From Sphingobacteriaceae bacterium (GTDB lineage: Bacteria > Bacteroidota > Bacteroidia > UBA7662), in the NCBI GenBank assembly GCA_013824115.1, contig PNNG01000010.1:1-64000 (forward strand): a stretch of 64,000 bases of DNA, given 5' to 3'. The notes under the pieces are model-generated. The model was not told where the DNA came from. It worked only from the letters and a program-made list of their open reading frames with translations, and did no database searches. Positions 22,751-31,591 of this stretch are shown one piece after another. Position 1 is the first letter of the stretch, and the number at the start of each line of letters is the position of its first letter. Made by a program: the position numbers and the translations under genes.

Positions 22751-24754
22751 CTATTCGGGCAAAATAATGCGAAATACACTGCCTTCTCCTGGCTCGCTTT
22801 CAACTTCCAGTTGTGCATGCATTAGCGTCAACAACTCGTGAACAAGCACCAAACCAATCCCACTTCCTTTTTCATTTTCGGTACCGTAGGTCGAAAAACT
22901 AATTCTTGGCTGCATCACTTTCTGTTTCGCTTCTGCATCCATCCCCACTCCCAAGTCAATTACTTCCAGCGCTATTTCTTTGCCTCTTTGGCGACCCATT
23001 AACCAAACCGACGATCCCTTGTGTGAAAATTTGATGGCATTGCTCAGCAGGTTATACAAACATACACGCAACATGTGCCTGTCGGCCAAGACTGTGGAAC
23101 CCGGTGCTACTTCCCATTTCAAATACACGCTTTTGAGAGCGGCCTGATATTGAACCTGCTCAATGACTTCTCTCAAAAACAAGTTTAAATCGAGCTTTTC
23201 GGGATAGGGCTTCAGGCCAACATACTGCAATTTCGACCACTCCAATAAGTTGCTGAGCATGCTCAACGCACTATCCACCCGCTGGGTCATATTTACATTC
23301 CACTCCGAGAACTCCTCTACGGCAATCGCCCCTGCGGCCTGTAATCCCAGCATCGATTTAATGCCACTCAGAGGATTTCGTACATCATGCGACACTACAG
23401 TGAGCAATCGGTCTTTAAATGCCGAAAGCTGGGCCAATTCTTCGTTCTTCTTTTCTAAATCAGCATGTTTGGCTCTTAACAGCGCATTCAGCTTGCTAAT
23501 TCGCCAATAAGTGAAACTCAAAAAAACAATGAGCATTACCAAAAGGCCACCAATCCAATACGACGATTTCATGCGCAAAGCTTGAATTGCAAGCTGATTT
23601 TTTTGCTGACTGATTTGCAAGTCCTTTTTCTCAGAGGCGTATCTCGCCTCCATTTCGGCTACCAACTTCTCTTGCTCTTCGCGTCGAATAGAGTCGGTAA
23701 ACGATTGCATTTTTCGCAAAGAGCTCAATGCATCGTCGTATTCATCTTCTTTCGACTGTGCTTCTGCCAAATAATCGTAAGCGTTTTTGGCTCCAAGCAA
23801 ATAGCCTTGTTGCTCGGCAAGTTGAATAGAACGTTTGGCGGTTAGAATGGCCGCCTTGTACTGCTCTTGTTTGATATGTAATTGGGTTTTGGCATTGAGG
23901 CTATTCACCAAATCATTGTAGTTCTTTTGCTCCTCCATCATGTCGATGGCCAAATTCAAATAGCGCATGGCCTTGGCGAACTGTCCTTCGGCCATGTATA
24001 ACTGCCCAATATTCGAATTCATCTTCGCTTGATTCACCACATCGCCCAATTGCTTGAAGCGCTGCGCCGCTAAATCGTAGTTCTTGATGGCCGAATCGGC
24101 CTGGCCCATCTGCTTCAAACTGATGCCAATATTGGCCAATGCCCCTGCAATTCCCCGTTCGTTTTTGGTACGGGTATGGATTTCCAAACTTTCGCGCAAA
24201 TAGGTCAAAGCCAAATCGAATTTTTCCATCGAATTGGCCAAAGAACCCATATTTTGCAAAATAGTGGCGATTAATGGCTCGTTTTTGACTTCCCTGGCAA
24301 ACTGCAAGCCATCGAGGTAAGCTTCCATAGAGCTCCCAAATACCGACCGCTTTCTATAAACAATACCCTCGTTCATTTTTATAAGGCTCATCCGATACAA
24401 GTCGTTTTGGGCCTTGGCCGATTGAAAAACATCCCCAAAAACCGCCAAAGCCTCATCAAAAAGCGATTGATTTACATATACCGCACCCAAGTGGCTGCGA
24501 ACATCGTTCAGCACTTTGTAGTCGGCCTGAACCGAAGGTTTTTGTAGCAATGCCAATAACTCGCGTTTCGACTGTTCGGGATCGGCATTATTCAAACAGG
24601 TGAAATAGCCTAAATTGAGCCTCAAGCTGTCGGCGTCTTCTCTGCCATTCAAGCGCTTCTGATAATTCGACTCACAAAGCGACTTTCCTTCTTGCGCATA
24701 AGTCGTTTGCAAAGCAAACACAACCATAACCAGAAGAACCCGCAAAATGCTCAT
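22751..24754 (-). CDS. TPR sensor histidine kinase
   Basis: 667 residues. Signal peptide (cleavage after 'TTYAQ' near 21), then about six to seven tetratricopeptide repeats in the periplasm (e.g. 'EALAVFGDVFQSAKAQNDLY', 'AKAMRYLNLAIDMMEEQ'), one membrane helix 'IGGLLVMLIVFLSFTYW' near 402-418, a short coiled coil, the HisKA phospho-acceptor 'VVSHDVRNPLSGI' (His near 455) and HATPase_c with N box 'LLSNAIKF', G1 'DLGVGM' and G2 'GSGIGLVLVHELL'. This layout is a common Bacteroidota design that senses an unknown periplasmic signal. No response regulator gene is adjacent. Expression is from its own promoter at 24759. Confidence 0.92.
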   Translation of the reverse strand: MSILRVLLVMVVFALQTTYAQEGKSLCESNYQKRLNGREDADSLRLNLGYFTCLNNADPEQSKRELLALLQKPSVQADYKVLNDVRSHLGAVYVNQSLFDEALAVFGDVFQSAKAQNDLYRMSLIKMNEGIVYRKRSVFGSSMEAYLDGLQFAREVKNEPLIATILQNMGSLANSMEKFDLALTYLRESLEIHTRTKNERGIAGALANIGISLKQMGQADSAIKNYDLAAQRFKQLGDVVNQAKMNSNIGQLYMAEGQFAKAMRYLNLAIDMMEEQKNYNDLVNSLNAKTQLHIKQEQYKAAILTAKRSIQLAEQQGYLLGAKNAYDYLAEAQSKEDEYDDALSSLRKMQSFTDSIRREEQEKLVAEMEARYASEKKDLQISQQKNQLAIQALRMKSSYWIGGLLVMLIVFLSFTYWRISKLNALLRAKHADLEKKNEELAQLSAFKDRLLTVVSHDVRNPLSGIKSMLGLQAAGAIAVEEFSEWNVNMTQRVDSALSMLSNLLEWSKLQYVGLKPYPEKLDLNLFLREVIEQVQYQAALKSVYLKWEVAPGSTVLADRHMLRVCLYNLLSNAIKFSHKGSSVWLMGRQRGKEIALEVIDLGVGMDAEAKQKVMQPRISFSTYGTENEKGSGIGLVLVHELLTLMHAQLEVESEPGEGSVFRIILPE

Positions 24755-24758
24755 GGTT

Positions 24759-24788
24759 TAAAATTACAACGATGGATGATTAATGCAA
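24759..24788 (-). promoter_or_regulatory. putative promoter of the TPR histidine kinase
   Basis: On the minus strand TTG (24786-24788), 19-base spacer, TAATTTTA (24759-24766), then 4 bases to ATG 24754. The last base departs from TAnnTTTG, but spacing is ideal. It lies immediately next to the terminator at 24789-24815. Confidence 0.45.
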
Positions 24789-24815
24789 TAAAAAAGCAGC
24801 CCTCAGGCTGCTTCA
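24789..24815 (-). terminator. Rho-independent terminator of the LPP20/CsgG operon
   Basis: Minus-strand stem AAGCAGCC / GGCTGCTT with a TGAG loop, followed by T6. It stands 28 bases after the stop of the 24843 gene and isolates the kinase gene downstream. Confidence 0.9.
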
Positions 24816-24842
24816 TGAAATATTGTTGCTCAAAAACGAAAA

Positions 24843-25448
24843 TCAAGGACGGCTTTTCTCTAGCTTTTCCATTTCCTTATCAAATGTCTGCTTGAACTTC
24901 TCGTAATCATAGTCAACACGCAAACGTTCGTCCTTGCTCAAGCGGTCGCTCACCTTCTTAAACATATCCTCGGAAGCCAGTTCAATGGCAATGTAGGTCT
25001 TAAATGTTCCCTGTGGGGTTTTGGTCAAACGCTCACAAATGGTGCGGGTACCGTTCAACTCCTGATTTACCACTTCGCGGCTCAAAGACTCGAATCGCTC
25101 TAATACTTCTTCCTTATTATTGAACTCGCGCGAGTTCACATAATTGTCGGTAGTAGCCTTGATGGTAGTTTGAATAGAAGAAGCCAATTGCGTACGCGCT
25201 TCGTTTAATGCCTTGCGCTTCGATGTGTTTTGGTCCATACTTTCGCCAACTGCATTGGCCCTGAAAGCCTCTTTGGTACTGAAAAATTCAGAACCAGAGC
25301 AGAACAATTTAACTTCAATTTCACCCTCTGAAGAAGGGGTAATTACTTGTTGTTGGGCCTTTTTCTTCGACTTACAAGCCGTGCTGCCCAAGGCCAATGC
25401 AAAAGCCATTACTACCAGGCTGCTGCGGAGAAGGAGGTTGCGTTTCAT
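24843..25448 (-). CDS. LPP20-like lipoprotein, third gene of CsgG/LPP20 operon
   Basis: 201 residues. Signal with lipobox 'LGSTAC' (Cys near 25). The mature part carries an LPP20/CsgG-associated alpha-beta domain: 'STKEAFRANAVGESMDQN', 'KRKALNEARTQLASSIQT', and a C-terminal 'TYIAIELASEDMFKKVSDRLSK'. The pattern of regular 'xxALneArxqLA' helices also occurs in its operon partner at 25467. Probably anchored at the outer membrane. It is 18 bases after the preceding gene and is followed by the terminator at 24789. Confidence 0.75.
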   Translation of the reverse strand: MKRNLLLRSSLVVMAFALALGSTACKSKKKAQQQVITPSSEGEIEVKLFCSGSEFFSTKEAFRANAVGESMDQNTSKRKALNEARTQLASSIQTTIKATTDNYVNSREFNNKEEVLERFESLSREVVNQELNGTRTICERLTKTPQGTFKTYIAIELASEDMFKKVSDRLSKDERLRVDYDYEKFKQTFDKEMEKLEKSRP

Positions 25449-25466
25449 GCTATTTTGGTTTAAAGG

Positions 25467-26846
25467 TTAATATGCGTATAAAATATGAATGATAGACGGG
25501 ATAATACTTAATTCAAGGTCTTCTGCTGCCCGTCGATAAGCTGCATCGGAAGCACGCTGATAGTCGAGTTGCACCCCACGAACCGGTGAAATTACTTTGC
25601 TGTATTTCTCCTGACCCGCAGCGTCGGCCAACTGCAGCTTTAAATCAAGCAAGCAAGTGTACATGCCGTTGTTCACTGTTCCCTGCCTTACATCGCTACT
25701 CAACACCAATCGAAAATCGGCTTGCTCGGGTTTATCCGTGAATCGTACGCCTTCGCGTTGCAATCGTTGCCGGGTGGCTGCTTCCAACTGATTGTTAGCT
25801 CTTGCTTGTCCAAAACTTTTTTCGTCGCTCACCAAAAGTACAACCGGACGGCTCACTTCAATGATTATCTTTTCGTTGGGTAACGATTGGGGATCGAGTA
25901 GCTCTAGCCAAGGTTGACGACTTTTGTCGTTGCGGACCAGGCTTTGCATATCGGGACCAATACTGATTTCCTGCAACGCGTCTCGTGCAGTGATGGAAGA
26001 AATGCGTAATCGACACACCCCATTTTCATCGGTGGTGGCATTCCCAACTATTGTGCCAGCTCCTTGTGTAAAGCGAACATGCAGCGGAAAATTACGGATG
26101 GGCTTGCCATTGGTACGGGGATGCGATACCATGACCACAATCTCTTGATTCACTGGTCTTCCGGGCTTCACCTGCAAATTGGATACATTCACCCTGATAG
26201 CGATGTTTCGCGACAAACGGTTCATCGACTCCATCAAGTCGTTTCCCAAAAAACGTGATTTTCCTCCCTCTTCATAGGTTAATGGATCACCCGTATATGC
26301 CTTGATTGCTTCCAGTGCCCTAAAATAGAAGTCATAAGCAGCCATCAAACTACCTTCTGCCTCGGCTTCCCTGGCCTTTTGCAGGGCATCTATGCTTAGC
26401 GCAACGGCCTGCTGCATGCGTAACTCCTTTTGGCGCTGGTATTCTGAAGCCGAAAGCCGGTAATACACCCAATATTCCTGCTCGTTTTGCCAGGTGGCCA
26501 CCGTTTCGAACGACTCAATGGCTACGTTGGTCGACAAGCGGGTGAACGACCTGAACTCATCGGAAAAAACGCGGTTCCGTTCCATTTGCGACTGAATGCT
26601 GTTCGCCTGCACAGTCACCTGAATTTGCGAAACCAAATCGTTGAGGGCATTCTTTTTGGCTTGTTCCAAATGATCAAAATTTCCGCCCATCTTACGAGAT
26701 ACGCCAATACCTACATAATAGCCATTTTCTATGGGCCGCTGCATTACCCAACTGGGCCGCTGTTCGGGCTGCTGCACTTGGGGTTTCGATTTTGGACTAC
26801 AGCCCAGGGCAACGAACAAAGCCAGAAATAAAGTCCATTTTCTCAT
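25467..26846 (-). CDS. LPP20-family lipoprotein, second gene of operon
   Basis: 459 residues, lipobox 'FVALGC' (Cys near 16). N-terminal LPP20 domain (about 30-150): 'RPSWVMQRPIENGYYVGIGV', 'AKKNALNDLVSQIQVTV', 'SFETVATWQNEQEYWVYYRLS'. The middle includes a helical 'AREAEAEGSLMAAYDFYFRALEAI', then an Ig-like insert 'VSNLQVKPGRPVNQEIVVMV' with 'TTDENGVCRLRISSI', and a C-terminal domain 'EQADFRLVLSSDVRQGT' of LPP20/DUF4384-like type. The ATG overlaps the CsgG-like stop as ATGA. In related operons such proteins accompany a CsgG-like outer-membrane component; function not demonstrated. Confidence 0.82.
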   Translation of the reverse strand: MRKWTLFLALFVALGCSPKSKPQVQQPEQRPSWVMQRPIENGYYVGIGVSRKMGGNFDHLEQAKKNALNDLVSQIQVTVQANSIQSQMERNRVFSDEFRSFTRLSTNVAIESFETVATWQNEQEYWVYYRLSASEYQRQKELRMQQAVALSIDALQKAREAEAEGSLMAAYDFYFRALEAIKAYTGDPLTYEEGGKSRFLGNDLMESMNRLSRNIAIRVNVSNLQVKPGRPVNQEIVVMVSHPRTNGKPIRNFPLHVRFTQGAGTIVGNATTDENGVCRLRISSITARDALQEISIGPDMQSLVRNDKSRQPWLELLDPQSLPNEKIIIEVSRPVVLLVSDEKSFGQARANNQLEAATRQRLQREGVRFTDKPEQADFRLVLSSDVRQGTVNNGMYTCLLDLKLQLADAAGQEKYSKVISPVRGVQLDYQRASDAAYRRAAEDLELSIIPSIIHILYAY

Positions 26847-28240
26847 TGTCCACGTTGCATTTCATACTGTAAAACCTGACTCGCTACCCGATTGCTCAAA
26901 TTGCCTTGAAGCTCAACGAGCATATCATTCATGGGCCTGAAATCGCGTTTACCACGAAGCATCTGGTCTACCTCCTGCTTTTGGCTGAAGGAAGTAAACA
27001 CCCTGTCGGCAGGATGCGGTTCGTTGCGTGATCGCCAGGTACCTGCGAACAAGTTACGGGCATTGCCATCGTAGCTGATGTATTGCACCTCGTCGCTCTC
27101 GCTGCCTTCGAATACATCCGACACCAGTATGGTTCCTGTTTCGGCAGAAATCAACTGGTATTGAACTTTCAAACGTACTGCACTGCTTCCTTGAAACTCG
27201 GTATACATCACCTTGCGGTAGCGTGTTACGTTCTCCATCCGTTTTTTTTCTGTATTGTACACCTTTTCTTGGTAGGATTCGTAACCCGTTTTCTCTTGAG
27301 AGCGCATGTTCGGATTTTGAATGCCCATATCGAGCACCCTGCCGGTAAGCAGCACACGTGCACCCATGAGCTCTCCCGCACGTGAGGCTGTTTTTCCATT
27401 TTCATCGAATTGCAAGCTCAACTTCTGTTCGCGGATGATTTTTTCGGTATGCTCCCGGTCGACCAATACAATAAATTCATTATTTGCCCGAGCCAAATCA
27501 CTCACAATAAAGCTGGTAATATTGGTGCTAAAAGAGTAGGCATTGCTATTTTCAAAAGGCATTACAGCAATGGTAAGTGTGGCCCGCTCTTTAGAAACCC
27601 TACGCAGCTCAGCTACATCTTTGTACTGAGCATCTAACTTAAAAACTTCGTCAAAATGGCCATAGGCCTTGCGGTAACTGCCGGTTTCAAAACTCTGACG
27701 CCCCGATTCATAGGCAGGAATGATTATCGACATCTTCTTGAGATTGCCTACATCGCGATAGCCAGGGCGGAGGGTAGTGATTTCTCTAAACAGCGCTTCT
27801 GACTCTTTAAAACGCTGTGCTTGTAGAAGAGAAGTGCCTTGGTCGTACAATTGTTTCAGGTAAACTTCTACATCTTCATTGTAACTCTGCTTGTAATAAG
27901 GAGGAAATTCGAGCTCCACATTAAAAGCTGTTACATCGTTATAAAAACCCTCTGCTTTTCGGTAGGCGTAAACCGATTCTTTGTATTGCTGCTGACCATG
28001 TGCACGGTAAAATCGATCGAGGTAGGTATTGAGCGCCAATTGCCCCGATTTTTTGAGCCCAATCCGCGCATCAATATTCGTGCGGTCATGGCCCAAAGCC
28101 TGCATGTATAAGGTACTGGCCTCATCGTGCAGACCAGCCTCGGCCATTTTATTGGCTTTTTTGGTGTAGGTTTTGGTAGCCGAACAAGCAGCCAACACCA
28201 GCATAAGGGCAAAAGAGAAAAGACGTAGGGCGGGTTTCAT
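26843..28240 (-). CDS. CsgG-like lipoprotein with N-terminal TPR-like region
   Basis: 465 residues, lipobox 'LVLAAC' (Cys near 19). Residues about 25-215 are helical repeats ('GLHDEASTLYMQALGHDRTN', 'FETGSYRKAYGHFDEVFKL'). From about 220 the CsgG fold appears: 'LTIAVMPFENSNAYSFSTNI', 'LARANNEFIVLVDREHTEKI', 'AGELMGARVLLTGRVLDMG', 'VRLKVQYQLISAETGTILVS'. CsgG forms the curli export pore in the outer membrane, but Bacteroidota homologues with TPRs are often paired with LPP20 proteins and their role is open. First gene of the three-gene operon. Confidence 0.85.
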   Translation of the reverse strand: MKPALRLFSFALMLVLAACSATKTYTKKANKMAEAGLHDEASTLYMQALGHDRTNIDARIGLKKSGQLALNTYLDRFYRAHGQQQYKESVYAYRKAEGFYNDVTAFNVELEFPPYYKQSYNEDVEVYLKQLYDQGTSLLQAQRFKESEALFREITTLRPGYRDVGNLKKMSIIIPAYESGRQSFETGSYRKAYGHFDEVFKLDAQYKDVAELRRVSKERATLTIAVMPFENSNAYSFSTNITSFIVSDLARANNEFIVLVDREHTEKIIREQKLSLQFDENGKTASRAGELMGARVLLTGRVLDMGIQNPNMRSQEKTGYESYQEKVYNTEKKRMENVTRYRKVMYTEFQGSSAVRLKVQYQLISAETGTILVSDVFEGSESDEVQYISYDGNARNLFAGTWRSRNEPHPADRVFTSFSQKQEVDQMLRGKRDFRPMNDMLVELQGNLSNRVASQVLQYEMQRGQ

Positions 28241-28307
28241 GGGTTTGAAAAATTACACAATGATTTCCATGGGGCGTGACTCGGCTTGCAATGATTGTAC
28301 CAAAAAA

Positions 28308-28805
28308 TCATAAGAGTTCATAGAGCTCGTAAAATACCAGAATGCAAAAAGCCAACTTCAAGAGCACTCCCGCCAAAAAACCTAAAAATGCGCCAATGGC
28401 TGCTTTAAAGGCTTGCTGCGAAGGCCTACCAACCACCAATTCTCCGAGAAGGGCACCCAAAAAAGGACCAAAAATAATTCCGAATGGCCCCAAAAATAGT
28501 CCAATCAATAAACCAGCGGTAGCCCCATAAGTGCCCGCTTTGCCTCCTCCAAAATATTTGGCACCCCAAATGGGCACCATATAATCGAGCGCGGTGATGC
28601 AGGCTGCTCCAGCTAAGTATATTCCCAGTGTTTCGGGCTGGGGCTGATGCTGCTCACTGAACCACAAAACCGCCAAGGCCAAAAACGAAAGCGGAGGTCC
28701 GGGTAAAACAGGCAAAAAGCTGCCCAGAAGCCCTAAAAGAGCCAGCAATGCAGCAAGAAAAAGGAGTGCCGTTTCCAATCGCCAGAAAATCGGTAAGTTT
28801 GCCAC
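28308..28805 (-). CDS. DUF456-family membrane protein
   Basis: 165 residues from a GTG start at 28805; a longer reading to ATG 28898 would run deep into the divergent flippase gene. Four to five membrane helices, Gly-rich and lacking charged residues in the core: 'GSFLPVLPGPPLSFLALAVLW', 'YMVPIWGAKYFGGGKAG', 'GLLIGLFLGPFGIIFGPFLG' and 'GAFLGFLAGVLLKLAF'. These are DUF456 hallmarks; function unknown. The exact start is uncertain because the flippase start codon lies only 7 bases away. Confidence 0.8.
   Translation of the reverse strand: MANLPIFWRLETALLFLAALLALLGLLGSFLPVLPGPPLSFLALAVLWFSEQHQPQPETLGIYLAGAACITALDYMVPIWGAKYFGGGKAGTYGATAGLLIGLFLGPFGIIFGPFLGALLGELVVGRPSQQAFKAAIGAFLGFLAGVLLKLAFCILVFYELYELL
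28794..28801 (+). promoter_or_regulatory. -7 element for the polysaccharide cluster
   Basis: TAAGTTTG matches TAnnTTTG and lies 11 bases before the GTG start of the flippase gene. It falls inside the 5' coding end of the divergent DUF456 gene. Confidence 0.5.
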
Positions 28806-28812
28806 CAAATTA

Positions 28813-30108
28813 GTGATTAATTTGCCATCGTTGCGCCAACTTTTGAAGAGCCCCTTGCTCGGACATTTATTTTCGATGTCGGTGGTACAAGGACTCAATG
28901 CGGTGCTCCCTCTGTTGACTTTCCCCTACCTCATCAGGGTGTTAGGCATCGAGCAGTTCGGTCTTTTTAACCACGCATTGGCAACAGTGCATTTCCTGGT
29001 GGTATTTGTTGATTACGGCCTTACCCTTACCGGCACACGCGATGTAGCTGTTTTCAAAAACGACCACCACGCTTTAGAGCGCCTTTTTAGCACCAAATGG
29101 GCCTTGCAGTTCTTCCTGACGTTGGTAGCGCTCAGCTTGCTATCTTTTTTGGTTTATTGGATGCCCACCTGGCAATTACATCCCAGACTTTACTTTTTGG
29201 CTTTCTTATTGGTGCCAGCCAATGTACTATTGCCTACTTGGTTCTTTCAAGGTATGCAAAACTTCAAAACCCTAGCTTGGCTTACTTTTGCCAACAAGTT
29301 ATTGTATGTAGTGCTGGTTTTTGGATTGATCAAAGAGGCCAACCAGCTAGAGTTGCTGATGCTCCTGTATGCTGGCTGTACCCTGCTGGCCGGCTTGGTA
29401 GGCTGGGGATATTTGCGATTGAAAATGAATTTGCGCTTTTCATGGCCGGGTTGGGCAGAAGTTACACAGGCCCTTCAATCGGGTTGGGCCGTATTTATCA
29501 GTAGTTTCAGCGTAACCTTATATAGCAGCAGTGCTTTGCTTTTTCTGGGCTTTTTTGGCGATGCTCGCAGTTTGGGGGTGTTTTCGGTAATCGAAAAAGT
29601 GCTTTTGGTCTTCCGATTGGGATTAAGCACGCTCTTTTCGGTGGTCTTTCCGCGGGTAAGTCAATTGGCCGCAGTAGATTTGGTTGCGATGAAACATTTT
29701 CTTCGGCACTTACAAACCTGGATGCTTTTGGCGGTGATTTCGGCAGTGGTTTTGCTTTTTGTAACTGCACCTTGGGTGGTTGAAATCATTACTGGGTCGA
29801 GAGACGCAAAAACCATTGGCTTGCTTCGCCTTTCGCTGCCTGTGCCGTTGCTGTTGTCGCTCAATTTACCCGCCTATCAAACCCTTTTGGCTGCTCATCG
29901 CCAAAAATGGTATGCCCGTGTAATGGTGGTTGGCGCCATAGTAGGCGTGTCAACCAATTTACTCTTGGCTCCTATTTATTTCGAAACAGGCACTACTATT
30001 TCTATATTGGCCGCCGAAACCCTCATTGTTTTGGGTTTATTGGCAGGCACAGAGTGGAAGTATCCCGAACTCAGGCTTTGGCTGAAAACCCGTCCAAAAG
30101 AAACATGA
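28813..30108 (+). CDS. Wzx-like polysaccharide flippase (MATE/MOP superfamily)
   Basis: 431 residues, about 12 membrane helices. N-terminal 'SVVQGLNAVLPLLTFPYLIRVLGIEQFGLF' is typical of Wzx/RfbX. It moves undecaprenyl-linked glycan units across the inner membrane. The start is GTG 28813; homology to relatives begins just after it ('LRQLLKSPLLGHL'), so the internal Met22 is unlikely. It is the first gene of the cluster through 36058, which is tightly packed with overlaps. The next gene's ATG overlaps its stop. Confidence 0.92.
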   Translation: MINLPSLRQLLKSPLLGHLFSMSVVQGLNAVLPLLTFPYLIRVLGIEQFGLFNHALATVHFLVVFVDYGLTLTGTRDVAVFKNDHHALERLFSTKWALQFFLTLVALSLLSFLVYWMPTWQLHPRLYFLAFLLVPANVLLPTWFFQGMQNFKTLAWLTFANKLLYVVLVFGLIKEANQLELLMLLYAGCTLLAGLVGWGYLRLKMNLRFSWPGWAEVTQALQSGWAVFISSFSVTLYSSSALLFLGFFGDARSLGVFSVIEKVLLVFRLGLSTLFSVVFPRVSQLAAVDLVAMKHFLRHLQTWMLLAVISAVVLLFVTAPWVVEIITGSRDAKTIGLLRLSLPVPLLLSLNLPAYQTLLAAHRQKWYARVMVVGAIVGVSTNLLLAPIYFETGTTISILAAETLIVLGLLAGTEWKYPELRLWLKTRPKET

Positions 30109-30731
30109 ATTACTATCAACACAGTCGTCCCGAGGTACTTGCCTTGGTACAAACCCCACCCACCAAAGTATTGGACATTGGTTGTGGTGCCGGTATATTC
30201 TCGGCCAGCGTCAAACAAAAATTCAATGCCGAAGTTTGGGGCATAGAAATGTCACCCGAAGCAGCCCAGCAAGCAACCACCCGTATCCATAAAGTACTGA
30301 ACGGTGCTTTCGACGAAGTTGCTCTTGAACTGCCCGATGGGTATTTCGACTGCATTTTTTTCAACGATGTACTGGAGCATATGACCGCCCCTGAAGAGGC
30401 TTTGCGAGCCATTCGTCTGAAATTGGCACCAGGAGGAAAGGTATATGCCAGTATCCCCAACTTTCTATTTGCCGAAAACATCATCCGGCTATTCAAAACC
30501 AAGGATTGGGTGTATACCGACTCGGGCATTCTCGATCGCACCCATTTTCGCTTCTTTACCCGCAAAAGTATTTTGCGCTTCTTTGAAGAAAACAAATACC
30601 AGGTAGAAGTTTGCCAGCCTCTCAATGCCATCAACAGTACCAAATGGCGAATAATGGGCTGGCTAACAGCAGGCTATACGGCCGACTTTTTACCCATGCA
30701 ATATGGAATTGTAGCCACATCATGCCTGTAG
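30105..30731 (+). CDS. class I SAM-dependent methyltransferase
   Basis: 208 residues from ATG 30105 (ATGA overlap with flippase). SAM-binding motif I 'VLDIGCGAGIFSASV', acidic 'WGIEMSP', motif 'FDCIFFNDVLEHM', 'LAPGGKVYASIPN' and 'HFRFFTRKSILRFFEENKY' match the Methyltransf_11/23 group often found in surface-glycan loci, where it may methylate a sugar or the lipid-linked glycan. Exact acceptor unknown. Overlaps the next gene by 10 bases. Confidence 0.9.
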   Translation: MNYYQHSRPEVLALVQTPPTKVLDIGCGAGIFSASVKQKFNAEVWGIEMSPEAAQQATTRIHKVLNGAFDEVALELPDGYFDCIFFNDVLEHMTAPEEALRAIRLKLAPGGKVYASIPNFLFAENIIRLFKTKDWVYTDSGILDRTHFRFFTRKSILRFFEENKYQVEVCQPLNAINSTKWRIMGWLTAGYTADFLPMQYGIVATSCL

Positions 30732-31591
30732 CAGTAAGTACCATTATTGTTAACTACAACAGCGGGCAGCTACTTCAGGCTTGCCTTGCCTCTATCGAAC
30801 GCTATTTTGTACAAGAGCGCGAAGAGGTAATTGTGGTTGATAATGCCTCTACCGACGAAAGTTGGAAGCAGGCGCAACTGCACTTTCCGTGGGTAAAGTT
30901 TGTGCAGGCCGGTGAAAATCTGGGTTTTGGCAGGGCCAACCTTTTGGGAGCGCAACATGCGCAGGGTCAATGGTTCTTTTTCCTGAACCCCGATACCGAA
31001 CTTCATGGAGATGTTATTGGGGCGGGACTGGCGTTTTTCAAATCTCCGGCATCGTTGGGAGTGGGCGTGGCCGGATTTCCGGTCGTAAACGCCGCAGGAA
31101 AACCCGAGACAAGCGCAGGTAATTTCCCCACGCTTTGGAGCCTTACCAAGGAGCTATTGCTGCCAGGCAGCTGGTTTCCGCATCGATTAAAAACAAAAAG
31201 TGAGGCATTTTTTACCCTAGTTGACTATGTATCGGGGGCCGATTTGTTTGTGCCTCGCCGTTATTGGGTGCACACAGGTGGATTCGATACCGACTTCTTC
31301 TTATACTACGAAGAAACAGAATGGCAGTTTCGACTAAAGAAACTCGGCTTAACCCGCGTGCTGCTTCCAAAACCAACGCTGTTTCACCAAGTAGGCACCA
31401 ACAACCACAAAGTGAGCATCAACAAAATCAGGATTTTTGAAAAAAGCCGGATTCTGTATTACGTAAAAACCCAAGGGCACTGGGCTGGACAGTATTGCAG
31501 GGTGATGCTTAGTCTATTCTACGGCAGCAGGTGGTTCCTCGGAAAAGGCAGTCATTACAAGCAGGCAGCACAGGAGGTATGGCATGTCTGA
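30722..31591 (+). CDS. family 2 glycosyltransferase (rhamnosyl-like)
   Basis: 289 residues from ATG 30722 within the methyltransferase 3' end. GT-A fold: 'VSTIIVNYNSGQLLQACL', 'EVIVVDNASTDESW', 'FVQAGENLGFGRANLLGAQH', DxD-like 'FFLNPDTELH', and a C-terminal 'GADLFVPRRYWVHTGGFD' typical of the WbbL/rhamnosyltransferase subgroup. 'FFLYYEETEWQFRLKKLGL' completes it. Probably adds a deoxyhexose to the lipid-linked unit; the sugar is not proven. The next gene overlaps by 8 bases. Confidence 0.9.
   Translation: MPVAVSTIIVNYNSGQLLQACLASIERYFVQEREEVIVVDNASTDESWKQAQLHFPWVKFVQAGENLGFGRANLLGAQHAQGQWFFFLNPDTELHGDVIGAGLAFFKSPASLGVGVAGFPVVNAAGKPETSAGNFPTLWSLTKELLLPGSWFPHRLKTKSEAFFTLVDYVSGADLFVPRRYWVHTGGFDTDFFLYYEETEWQFRLKKLGLTRVLLPKPTLFHQVGTNNHKVSINKIRIFEKSRILYYVKTQGHWAGQYCRVMLSLFYGSRWFLGKGSHYKQAAQEVWHV

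Noticed and set aside
22751-28240. Kinase and CsgG-like/LPP20 genes as one operon
   Set aside because: A strong terminator at 24789-24815 and a separate promoter-like element divide them.
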